Shown in pieces: positions 5,830 to 13,171 of a DNA stretch of 25,978 bases. This DNA is from a virus. The position numbers and the translations under genes are program-made. A model generated the notes under the pieces. That model searched no databases, was not told the origin of the DNA, and saw only the letters and a program-made list of their open reading frames with translations. The stretch is from the IMG/VR virus record IMGVR_UViG_3300010885_004706, positions 1 to 25,978 of that record. One strand, written 5' to 3'. Every line of letters begins with the position of its first letter. The first letter of the stretch is position 1.

Positions 5830-6845
5830 TATGCTTCCTCGCTGTCCTCTAAAATAATTTCAGACACTTCAATGTCTGCATCAATATCAATGTCTGTATT
5901 AACATCAACTTCAGTGGTTGGAATTTCTGGTTCTGCTTCAAGTTCAGCCAATGCTTCGGATTCTTTGAGTGCATTGAATCTTTCAATACCTTCCAAGTGA
6001 GCTTGTTGACTTTCCATCTGTCGAGTCCATGATGGCATTTGTCCTGAGTCACACAACATGTCATCACGGATATCACGTTGACGTTTTTCTACGTTGAGTA
6101 CTCGAGTAAATGAGTTTGTAACTGCGGCGGTATAATAAGCAAATGGGTTTTGACTTTTGCCTTCGTCAAACTGTAAGGCAATTTGTGTCAGCTGAATCAG
6201 GGCCTGACCACGCATTTCGTCTACATAGCTATAACCACGCCAGTTGCTTCGTAAGCTATAACGCTCGCACAACTTTAAGAACATAGCACCTAAACGATTG
6301 GTGATATTGCCATGATCAACACAGAACTCTCCTGTTTCTAAATCACCTTTCCAGTGACTGCGCAACACTTCACGCCAGGCACCATCTTCATTTTGAACAA
6401 AGTGCTTGAATGGCGGAAAGTTTACTTTGGATCGATGATCAGCAATGCTCTTGGGATTATTTTTACGGCCTGGCTCTAACGGAATGTGTTCAAATGTCAT
6501 CATGCGAACAACCAAGTCAGTGACTGGAATCTTTTTAGGATTCACTTCAAATTGATCCTGTTTAGGCTTGGTACTGGCTTTGCCATTGTTGGCTTCCCAT
6601 TCTGCAATGGCTGCTTGATAAGCAGCAGTTTGCATCCTGGCTGCTCGAGCTTCACGTGCTAAATTAACAGCACCTTCGGGACAGGCTTTGGTTTTGCGAT
6701 TATGAAAGCTCTTTAATTCAGTTACAATGTAATCGTATTGCTCAACATCTCGGCTTTCTTTCCAACAGTAACTCATTTTACTGGCATGGATTGCAGCAAG
6801 AATGTCTTTGTTCTTTAGGTAAATTGTTGTTGTTTTTTCTGACAC
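5829..6845 (-). CDS. 55: Late-transcription sigma factor gp55
   Basis: This is the phage sigma factor that directs host RNA polymerase to TAAATA late promoters. The sigma region-2-like core lies at about residues 170-265 and includes Y207-VDEMRGQALIQL, FDEGKSQNPFAYYTAAVTNSF and NVEKRQRDIRDD. At 338 residues it is far longer than T4 gp55 (about 185): it has an N-terminal extension of about 150 residues and a very acidic C-terminal tail ending in SEIILEDSEEA. T4 gp55 uses its C-terminus to touch the sliding clamp, and the acidic-hydrophobic end here could serve the same role, but that is inference. The start is GTG at 6845, with a perfect AAGGAG 8 bases upstream. It is the first gene of the leftward operon. 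Confidence 0.88.
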   Translation of the reverse strand: MSEKTTTIYLKNKDILAAIHASKMSYCWKESRDVEQYDYIVTELKSFHNRKTKACPEGAVNLAREARAARMQTAAYQAAIAEWEANNGKASTKPKQDQFEVNPKKIPVTDLVVRMMTFEHIPLEPGRKNNPKSIADHRSKVNFPPFKHFVQNEDGAWREVLRSHWKGDLETGEFCVDHGNITNRLGAMFLKLCERYSLRSNWRGYSYVDEMRGQALIQLTQIALQFDEGKSQNPFAYYTAAVTNSFTRVLNVEKRQRDIRDDMLCDSGQMPSWTRQMESQQAHLEGIERFNALKESEALAELEAEPEIPTTEVDVNTDIDIDADIEVSEIILEDSEEA

Positions 6846-6865
6846 GTTGGGGTCTCCTTACATCA

Positions 6866-6895
6866 AGTATAGCATAAAGTTGTAGCCATTGTCAA
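6866..6895 (-). promoter_or_regulatory. Sigma-70 promoter of the gp55-gp46 operon
   Basis: On the minus strand a perfect -35 TTGACA (6895-6890) is separated by 18 bases from -10 TATACT (6871-6866), one base off the consensus. Transcription would start near 6859, so the leader is very short and begins at or just before the AAGGAG ribosome-binding site (6859-6854) of gp55. This looks like a host-polymerase early promoter that makes the whole leftward operon before gp55 is available. Confidence 0.8.
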
Positions 6896-6921
6896 CGGTA
6901 ATATACCTACTTTATAGAAAC

Positions 6922-6932
6922 GGTAAATAGGT
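6922..6932 (+). promoter_or_regulatory. T4-type late promoter for the nucleotidyltransferase-tail operon
   Basis: GGTAAATAGGT, with the TAAATA core at 6924-6929, shares 11 bases with the boxes at 74-87 and 12778-12791. With T4 spacing, transcription would start near 6935, so the transcript would begin GGAGAAAC. This supplies the ribosome-binding site for the ATG at 6948 and excludes the ATG at 6933. Confidence 0.6.
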
Positions 6933-6947
6933 ATGGAGAAACTTTTA

Positions 6948-7595
6948 ATGAAGATCAATGAGCTAAATTCCCGAGTTATTGCTGTGTACGCAGGACGCTT
7001 CCACCCTTTCCACCATGGACATGCTGAAGTGTTTCGTGAACTCGCGAACAAGTTTGGCATTAACAATACTTACATTACAACCAGTGGCAAGGTTGAACCA
7101 GAAAAGAGTCCGTTTACGTTTGCAGAAAAGTCAGTGATGATGCAGGCCGCAGGCGTACCAAAAAAGAACATTGTGGAAGAAACAGTACCATATGCACCAG
7201 TGAACTTGCCAAGTAAATTGGGTCTGGATCCAGATCGAGATGTTATGATTTTTGGCGTAGGCCAAAAGGACATGACAGAAGATCCACGCTTTGCGTTCAA
7301 GCCATTAAAGGACGGCAGTCCCAGTTATTTCCAACCATACACTGGTAAAAATTTACAGCCATTCAGCAACGCTAAAAATGCTGATGGTACTCGTGCTGGA
7401 CATGCTTACATTTACCCTGTGCGTGATGTACAGTTCAGCATTGCAGGCCAGTCAATCAACAGTGCAAGTCAAATCAGAAACTTGTACAAAGCCGCCGACG
7501 ATGAAGGTCGTACAGCAATACTGCACGAACTATATCCAAATGGTGGAGCTGTGATTGAAAAGATTAAACGCATCTTTGATGCCAAGTTAGGATAA
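6948..7595 (+). CDS. HxGH-type nucleotidyltransferase
   Basis: A protein of the nucleotidylyltransferase superfamily (NMN/pantetheine-phosphate adenylyltransferases and cytidylyltransferases). From ATG 6948 (215 residues), the ATP-binding loop is GRFHPFHHGH at residues 16-25, and a C-terminal SASQIRNLY corresponds to the family's ISSTxIR motif. These enzymes transfer a nucleotide from an NTP to a phosphate group; the acceptor cannot be read from the sequence. An upstream ATG (6933) adds five residues, but it lies at the predicted transcription start and lacks a ribosome-binding site, while GGAG sits 9 bases before 6948. It is the first gene of a late tail operon and ends 4 bases before the next start, an unusual place for a metabolic enzyme. 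A NAD-related or structural accessory role is possible. Confidence 0.78.
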   Translation: MKINELNSRVIAVYAGRFHPFHHGHAEVFRELANKFGINNTYITTSGKVEPEKSPFTFAEKSVMMQAAGVPKKNIVEETVPYAPVNLPSKLGLDPDRDVMIFGVGQKDMTEDPRFAFKPLKDGSPSYFQPYTGKNLQPFSNAKNADGTRAGHAYIYPVRDVQFSIAGQSINSASQIRNLYKAADDEGRTAILHELYPNGGAVIEKIKRIFDAKLG

Positions 7596-7599
7596 TGCC

Positions 7600-8235
7600 G
7601 TGGCAAATTTAGATAACAAAGTCACTATTGAATTTAAAGCATTTGCCGAAATGGGAACAACTGATGCAAGTGGTCGCAAGACTGGTGAAAACGATATACG
7701 TTCAAGCACTTACAAAGGACCTAGTGCAAAGCACATCCTTACTTGGCCAAGTACTCCCAAGATTAATCAATCAATCGAAGTAAACTACAGCACTTGGGAA
7801 TTACAACACACCAACTATCAGCCAAGTGCATTTGGCAATCGTACAACACCAACAATCACTGTCAGTGGTCCTTGGTTTTGTAGAACAGTAGAAGAAGCTA
7901 CGGCCACATTAAATGCAATTCATTTGCTACGTTCTGCTACCAGCATGTTTTACGGACGCGAAGATAAAAACAAAGGCACACCACCACCTATTGGACGTTT
8001 AAATGCACATGGCTTGTACTCAAATACACCAGTGGTTGTAAAAACGTTTCAATACGATTACCCAAACGATGTTGACTATATCACAGTTGACATGTTCAAT
8101 GGAAAACAAAGTGTGCCTGTGCTGTTTGAAATGTCAGTTAGCTTGATTGTTCAAATCAATGCAGTTGAAGCAGTTAAAGAATATACTCTTGAGAATTTTT
8201 ACACTGGCAAATTACTAGGAAACGGATACATCTAA
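7600..8235 (+). CDS. Tail-tube cap/initiator protein, gp48/gp54-like
   Basis: A 211-residue protein whose body matches the gp48/gp54 group of T4-like baseplates, which sit on top of the hub and start tail-tube polymerisation. Features include PSAKHILTWPSTPKINQ, repeated beta-strand-rich segments, LNAIHLLRSATSMFYG (about residues 105-120), and a C-terminal VEMSVSLIVQINAVEAV-like stretch. The start is GTG at 7600, with AGGAT about 7 bases upstream. gp53 follows directly. In T4 the tube-associated proteins are gp48 and gp54; I cannot decide which one this is. Confidence 0.65.
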   Translation: MANLDNKVTIEFKAFAEMGTTDASGRKTGENDIRSSTYKGPSAKHILTWPSTPKINQSIEVNYSTWELQHTNYQPSAFGNRTTPTITVSGPWFCRTVEEATATLNAIHLLRSATSMFYGREDKNKGTPPPIGRLNAHGLYSNTPVVVKTFQYDYPNDVDYITVDMFNGKQSVPVLFEMSVSLIVQINAVEAVKEYTLENFYTGKLLGNGYI

Positions 8236-8236
8236 T

Positions 8237-8536
8237 ATGGCAACCACAGGAAAAAACCAGTACGCAGACACACCAATTACAGATTTTTATCTTGATTTGG
8301 CCAAGTTGCCAAAAGCAGAAGACATTGTTTATGGAAAAAAAGTTGAAACAATTGTTGTAGAGCCTAAGTTTCAACATCGTCCTGACTTGTTAAGTTACTC
8401 ATTATATGGTAACAGCAACTACTGGTGGGTAATAGCTTTAATCAATCGCAATCAACTTCGAGATCCTATTAGAAATCTAAAAGCAGGCATGGTACTTCGC
8501 GTACTAAGCAAATCAGATATTTCCGGAGTAATATAA
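8237..8536 (+). CDS. 53: Baseplate wedge protein gp53
   Basis: A 99-residue protein with the strong gp53 pattern: an N-terminal FYLDLAKLP, then LLSYSLYGNSNYWWVIALINRNQLRDPIRNLKAGMVLRV. The YWWVI..N....DP..L..G segment is LysM-like. gp53 joins the baseplate wedges to the central hub. It is about half the length of T4 gp53, as in many aquatic T4-like phages. The ATG comes one base after the upstream stop, and its own stop overlaps the next ATG (TAATG), so the three genes are probably translated as one unit. Confidence 0.88.
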   Translation: MATTGKNQYADTPITDFYLDLAKLPKAEDIVYGKKVETIVVEPKFQHRPDLLSYSLYGNSNYWWVIALINRNQLRDPIRNLKAGMVLRVLSKSDISGVI

Positions 8537-10599
8537 TGGCTGATAAACCAACCTACAACGATGACATTGGCTTGCCGGAAATTCATTATAACCCTTTACA
8601 AAATTATCGTAATGCAACTTACAACACTCGTTTAACAATGATGTCGTCAGTTGAGGCAACAAAGTCAAGACTTGACAGAAGCTATGATTACAAAAAAGGT
8701 ATTGTTATTTGGGAGACTGGCGGAGCAGGATCAGTTTATCTTGAAGAAATGACCATGGAGTGTGTTGGTGCTGGCAATAAAACTGGCAACTATGTAACAC
8801 AACTTCCAATTAATTTTAAGGGCAAAGTTGTTGAACCCATTGGTGGACGTTTGATTGAGCAGATTAGTTTGGCAGCACTTGACTTGGGTTATAAAAGCAA
8901 TGACGGTGTTTATCTATTTGAAATTTCTTTCACCGGCTACAATACTGAAACTGACCAACCTGAAATATGCAAAGGCTGGCAAGGAGAAGAGCTGATCTTT
9001 CGTTGGTATATTAGACTAAATCAATTGCACATGCAACTTGACTACAAGGGCAGCATATACGACTTTGAGTTTATTTCGGCTGCTGGCCAAGCCTTGATGA
9101 CTGATTACACCACACTTGAAGATGGTTTTAGAATGGTAGGTTCACCAGATAATGTTGGAAGTTTTTGTAAAGAATTAGCAGATGCGCTCAACAAAAGAGA
9201 AGAAGAACACGTTAAGGCCAATATTCGTTGTATTCCTCACAAGTATGTTATCACCGCGCACAAAGACATTAAAAATTTAAAATTAAAAAGTGGATTTTGG
9301 TCAAGACAAACATTCTCCTGGTTGATTGGTCGAGGTGAGATGCAAGGCAAGCCTGGACAGAAAATACAAGAATTTATTCTGGGCGCATTGGCCAACAGTG
9401 AAGAACTATTGAAACATTTACATCGTATTCCTGAAAAGAAAGATTACAATAGCCCTGACACCAAACCTGGCAAGTTAGAAATAGTTCCTAAAAACGTTGT
9501 GGTGATTCCAGGATCCAAAGATGTTGAACAAAATAAAGATTATGCATTTGATGCAAAGTTAGGAAGTTCTGCTAAAGAAATACACTTTTTCATCACAACA
9601 AAAGAAGATGCAAGAAACGTAATCAGTCCACAAGAATATGTTGATGCACAAGATCCTGCACAAAGAAACAAACGTGTTGACAATTGGATTAAAAAAGGTC
9701 TACTTCGTAAAGTATATAAATGGATCTATACCGGCGAAAACTCTGAAGTTATCAATACCAGCATTAAACTTGATTATATGTGGCGTAACGTACGACCAAT
9801 TTGGGTAAGCTCAGAATCTGGTAAGCCTATTGCACCAGTGGCCACAGCTGCAACAGCAAAAGAAAAATCTCCTGCTAAAAAAGATGCAAAAGCAATTGCC
9901 TGTACAGATGCTAGATCAGTAGGCGTTGTAACACAGCGTGTGGCTGCAACATACGCAGAAGACGCAGAGTTTGACAAAGCCACTGGTAAAATTCAACCAA
10001 AGCCGGGTTGGTATCCGCACATGCCACAGTTTTATCATATGAACGTGGGCATTAATCAGCAAAGCCAACAGGGTGCTCTGTCTGACGAAAATGCAAATGA
10101 GTATAGCATCTATAGACAGATTGGTTCAAACTTGTCTGGCAGTGGTGAAATGGTAAAACTTGAACTTGAAGTGGTTGGTGACCCATACTGGCTAATGCAA
10201 ATTCCTGGAACTCCTGGCAATCCGCCTTGGGAAGAAGATGTATGGGAATATGAAAAAGAACAGTTGACAGAAGATCAAATGGCTGAAAAGAGAAAGAAGA
10301 CTGCAACACATACATGGTTGCCGTTTATCTATTTCGAAGCACAAGTGCCGTCAGCTACAATAGACTCACAGGATAAAATGGCATTGCGAGAATCTGATGC
10401 AATCAGTGGCGTGTACAACACAATAAAATTAACAAATAAATTTGTCAAAGGTAAATTTACTACCCACTTAGAATGTGCAAGAGAAACACTTTCAAACCCA
10501 TGGACAGGAAAAACAAAACCACCTGCATCATCCAGCAGCAACAAAGCATCTGGTAATGCATCATCTAAAGGTCCTAACAATGCCGGGACAACAAAATAA
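8536..10599 (+). CDS. Baseplate hub structural protein (gp27 position)
   Basis: A 687-residue protein between gp53 and gp5. The segment KLELEVVGDPYWLMQIPG (with DPYW at residues 549-552) resembles the shared fold of tail-hub proteins (gp27/VgrG/gpD type). That fold forms a ring joining tube, baseplate and spike. The N-terminal 200 residues contain two beta-rich domains (GYNTETDQPEICKGW region), residues about 430-465 are an Ala/Lys linker, and the last 35 residues are Ser/Asn/Gly-rich and probably disordered. It is nearly twice as long as T4 gp27 (391). Assignment as the gp5 partner rests on position and the hub-like segment, not on an end-to-end match. Confidence 0.55.
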   Translation: MADKPTYNDDIGLPEIHYNPLQNYRNATYNTRLTMMSSVEATKSRLDRSYDYKKGIVIWETGGAGSVYLEEMTMECVGAGNKTGNYVTQLPINFKGKVVEPIGGRLIEQISLAALDLGYKSNDGVYLFEISFTGYNTETDQPEICKGWQGEELIFRWYIRLNQLHMQLDYKGSIYDFEFISAAGQALMTDYTTLEDGFRMVGSPDNVGSFCKELADALNKREEEHVKANIRCIPHKYVITAHKDIKNLKLKSGFWSRQTFSWLIGRGEMQGKPGQKIQEFILGALANSEELLKHLHRIPEKKDYNSPDTKPGKLEIVPKNVVVIPGSKDVEQNKDYAFDAKLGSSAKEIHFFITTKEDARNVISPQEYVDAQDPAQRNKRVDNWIKKGLLRKVYKWIYTGENSEVINTSIKLDYMWRNVRPIWVSSESGKPIAPVATAATAKEKSPAKKDAKAIACTDARSVGVVTQRVAATYAEDAEFDKATGKIQPKPGWYPHMPQFYHMNVGINQQSQQGALSDENANEYSIYRQIGSNLSGSGEMVKLELEVVGDPYWLMQIPGTPGNPPWEEDVWEYEKEQLTEDQMAEKRKKTATHTWLPFIYFEAQVPSATIDSQDKMALRESDAISGVYNTIKLTNKFVKGKFTTHLECARETLSNPWTGKTKPPASSSSNKASGNASSKGPNNAGTTK

Positions 10600-10609
10600 A
10601 GGTTAAGCA

Positions 10610-12751
10610 ATGAAATCAAATACAAACGGCAGTGCATCAGGAGGAACAACAGCAGTCGGCAGTAAAATGCAAGGCGTGTTTCTTGGCAAGATAAAAGATA
10701 ACATTGATCCAGACGGCCTGGGTAGATTGCGTGTATGGATTCCGCAACTGAGTGGTTCTCAAGAATCAAATAAACAAGGATGGTTTACAGTTCGTTATTG
10801 CCCACCTTTTGCTGGGGCTACCAATACCAAAGACGAGTCACAGGCCAAAGACGCAACCAAGTATGCACAAACAAATCAAAGCTATGGCATGTGGATGGTG
10901 CCACCAGACTTGAATGTACAAGTTATTTGCAGTTTTATCAATGGCGAGTTGCATCAAGGAATTTGGTGGGCATGTTTGCCGCATGATGGCCACACACATG
11001 CACTGCCAGCAGTGGCATCGGGCACTACACATGACGGTGAAACAACTCCTTTAGCTGAACGCAATAGATACAATACTGATGACCCGGATGTAGAACGCAG
11101 ACCCAAGCATCCTTTAAACAATGTTATTAGACGACAAGGGCTTGAAAAAGACCTACGTCGTGGTCATATCAATGGTGGACCTTTTAGAAATAAAGAAAAG
11201 CACACTGGTTTAGCGTATGGTGTACTGACACCTGGACAACATCAGTTTGTAATGGATGACGGTGAAAAGTTTAAGAACGGTCAAATTAGATTACGTACTG
11301 CCAGTGGCAACACATTTATCATGGACAACGATGAAGGCTTTATCTATTTTATCAATGCCACGGGCAATGCTTGGATGCAATTAGACAAAGAAGGTAACGT
11401 TGATGTGTATGCTGGTGGCTCGTTTAGTGTCAACGCCGAAGAAAGTATTAACCTTCGTGCTGGCAATAACATCAACATGGATGCTGGCAACAATATCAAC
11501 GCTGCTGCCGCAAACAACTTTGAATTAGAAGCATGCGAAGTATTTAACGCAACTGGCACCAACGGAATGAAGTTAAGCACAGGGCAAAATATGAACATTC
11601 TTGCTGATAGTCAATTTAAAATGACTGGTCAGCGTATTGACTTAAACGGTCCGCCTGCTGAACGTGCAACATTACCATCGCCAAACAATTTGGTAACAAA
11701 CACCACAGTTGGTAAAAGTATTGCAGGTCGTGTGCCTGAAGCAGAGCCATACGGTGGTCACGTTAGTAAGGGTGGCGAACAACCCACAGTAATTACAGGA
11801 GCTGCACCTATTGAAGATCCTACAATTACACCAGCACCAGAAAGTTATGAGGATAAACCACCTCCAGAAAATACAGATGCAATTGCATGCGTACCAGATG
11901 TTACACAAAATAAATTAAGCGACGAAGCTTTTTCAATGTTACTCAGTAGAGAAGCATATCGTGGTATGATGTACAGCGATTTCCAAGGATACTCAGTGGG
12001 GTATGGTACTCGAGTAGATATTTTTGGTCCTGGTAACCCTGCAAGCAAAATTGATGCCAACTTAAAGCAGGCCTTACTGGCAGGACCAAGCGAAGCTGAA
12101 GCACGTTTGGCCAGCCGACAAATCATTGATCGTCATATAACGCCAGGAGTTGTCAATACATTGGCAAAAGAAAAAGCCGCTGCCGGCAAGGAAGTGTGTA
12201 TTACTCAAGCGCACATTGATGCTCTTATTATTGCGGCATATGGAAATCCAAGCGCAGCAAATGGCATGGCCAAAGAATTAGTGGCCAGTGGCGCACGTAG
12301 CGCAGACGGCAAGCCAACCAATGAAGATATAGCACGTATTTGGGCAAATGGCAAATATTCAAACAGTTCAGGCCAAAGAAATAATGAAGCGTCCTATGCC
12401 ATGACCGGAAAACAAAACGGAGACTCAAAATCTGGCGATCCAATAAAACAAATGAACGCTGGTGTCAAAGCAGACGAAGCTGCTATTCGAAACAACAAAG
12501 CACGAAATCCAGATACTCCGTGGCCAGGAACTTTGGGTAATGGTCCACAAACAGGTAATAAAAGCGAAGCTTCTTATACAAAGCCAACACCTACACAATT
12601 TGGACAGTGGGAAAGAAGTTCTTATTTAAACACTGGTAAAGTACCATACGGAAGTAATTTAACACCTGCACAGCTACGAGACAAGTACGGAGCACCGCAC
12701 ACTGGCGGAAATTACCCTCCCAGTGCCCCTGCACCAGCCTCACAGGCATAA
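10610..12751 (+). CDS. 5: Baseplate spike protein gp5 with C-terminal lysozyme
   Basis: A 713-residue puncturing-spike protein. Residues about 20-130 form the gp5 OB-fold (GVFLGKIKDNIDPDGLGRLRVWIPQ). Residues about 225-347 are a beta-helix needle with short repeats such as AGNNINMDAGNNIN. A Pro-rich linker (about 370-430) leads to a phage lysozyme domain (about 438-590) with E448, D457 and S462 in LSREAYRGMMYSDFQGYSVG, followed by AHIDALIIAAYG. The last 100 residues are low complexity. T4 gp5 instead carries its lysozyme between the OB-fold and the needle, so the order is different here. The catalytic Thr of T4-type lysozymes is a Ser, and the Asp-to-Ser spacing is one residue short, so activity needs testing. 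AAAGG precedes the ATG by 7 bases. Confidence 0.86.
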   Translation: MKSNTNGSASGGTTAVGSKMQGVFLGKIKDNIDPDGLGRLRVWIPQLSGSQESNKQGWFTVRYCPPFAGATNTKDESQAKDATKYAQTNQSYGMWMVPPDLNVQVICSFINGELHQGIWWACLPHDGHTHALPAVASGTTHDGETTPLAERNRYNTDDPDVERRPKHPLNNVIRRQGLEKDLRRGHINGGPFRNKEKHTGLAYGVLTPGQHQFVMDDGEKFKNGQIRLRTASGNTFIMDNDEGFIYFINATGNAWMQLDKEGNVDVYAGGSFSVNAEESINLRAGNNINMDAGNNINAAAANNFELEACEVFNATGTNGMKLSTGQNMNILADSQFKMTGQRIDLNGPPAERATLPSPNNLVTNTTVGKSIAGRVPEAEPYGGHVSKGGEQPTVITGAAPIEDPTITPAPESYEDKPPPENTDAIACVPDVTQNKLSDEAFSMLLSREAYRGMMYSDFQGYSVGYGTRVDIFGPGNPASKIDANLKQALLAGPSEAEARLASRQIIDRHITPGVVNTLAKEKAAAGKEVCITQAHIDALIIAAYGNPSAANGMAKELVASGARSADGKPTNEDIARIWANGKYSNSSGQRNNEASYAMTGKQNGDSKSGDPIKQMNAGVKADEAAIRNNKARNPDTPWPGTLGNGPQTGNKSEASYTKPTPTQFGQWERSSYLNTGKVPYGSNLTPAQLRDKYGAPHTGGNYPPSAPAPASQA

Positions 12752-12755
12752 AGAT

Positions 12756-12769
12756 ATAACCCGCTTTAT
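12756..12769 (+). repeat. 14-base inverted repeat, left copy
   Basis: ATAACCCGCTTTAT lies 5 bases after the gp5 stop. Its exact reverse complement occurs at 25014-25027, at the end of the giant gene. The pair brackets gp25, gp6 and the giant gene, and each copy sits just upstream of a TAAATA late promoter. Confidence 0.5.
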
Positions 12770-12777
12770 TCCTTACT

Positions 12778-12790
12778 GGTAAATAGGTGT
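12778..12790 (+). promoter_or_regulatory. T4-type late promoter for gp25-gp6-giant gene
   Basis: GGTAAATAGGTGT ends directly at the gp25 ATG. The TAAATA core is at 12780-12785, so with T4 spacing the first transcribed base would be 12791, the A of the ATG. Transcripts from this promoter would be leaderless. The AGGT at 12785-12788 is too close to the ATG to be a normal ribosome-binding site. Confidence 0.55.
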
Positions 12791-13171
12791 ATGCCAACGT
12801 ATACATCAAAATTTCGCGGTTATAGTTCGATTGGAACCACTTTTTTAAATCCGGTCCTACACGATCTTTCTCTTGCAAAACAAGACCTACTGAATCATTT
12901 CAATACTCGCAAAGGCGAGCGTATTATGATGCCTACTTTTGGCAGCATAGTATGGGACATGCTTTTTGAACCGCTTGATGATTACACAATCAATTTAATT
13001 GATCAAGATGTACGCACAATTATCAAAAGCGACCCTCGCTGGTTGTTACAAAAAGTAGAAATAAGCGAAGGGCCAAATGCACTTAACATTGAAGTTACAG
13101 TGACATATTTGCCATCAGATGAAATAATAACATTACCATTGGTATACGATAAAGGAACAAATACAGTATGA
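12791..13171 (+). CDS. 25: Baseplate wedge protein gp25
   Basis: A 126-residue member of the GPW/gp25 family, a lysozyme-like-fold wedge protein that forms the inner core of the baseplate with gp6 and gp53 and nucleates the sheath. Recognisable parts are LAKQDLLNHFNTRKGERIMMPTFGSIVWDMLFEPLDD, with the family EP motif at E60-P61, and the later PRWLL..VEIS segment. Length and order match T4 gp25 (132). The stop overlaps the gp6 start in ATGA. No separate ribosome-binding site exists; see the late promoter just upstream. Confidence 0.95.
   Translation: MPTYTSKFRGYSSIGTTFLNPVLHDLSLAKQDLLNHFNTRKGERIMMPTFGSIVWDMLFEPLDDYTINLIDQDVRTIIKSDPRWLLQKVEISEGPNALNIEVTVTYLPSDEIITLPLVYDKGTNTV

Noticed and set aside
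6933-6947. Earlier ATG for the nucleotidyltransferase
   Set aside because: It lies at or before the predicted late transcription start and has no ribosome-binding site, whereas GGAG is placed correctly for the ATG at 6948.
6863-7066. Leftward 67-codon frame over the promoter region
   Set aside because: It covers the sigma-70 promoter, the late promoter and the start of the nucleotidyltransferase. It has no family resemblance and is an antisense shadow.
10329-10769. Leftward 146-codon frame across the hub-gp5 junction
   Set aside because: Leucine-rich antisense translation of two confident genes, with no supporting signal.
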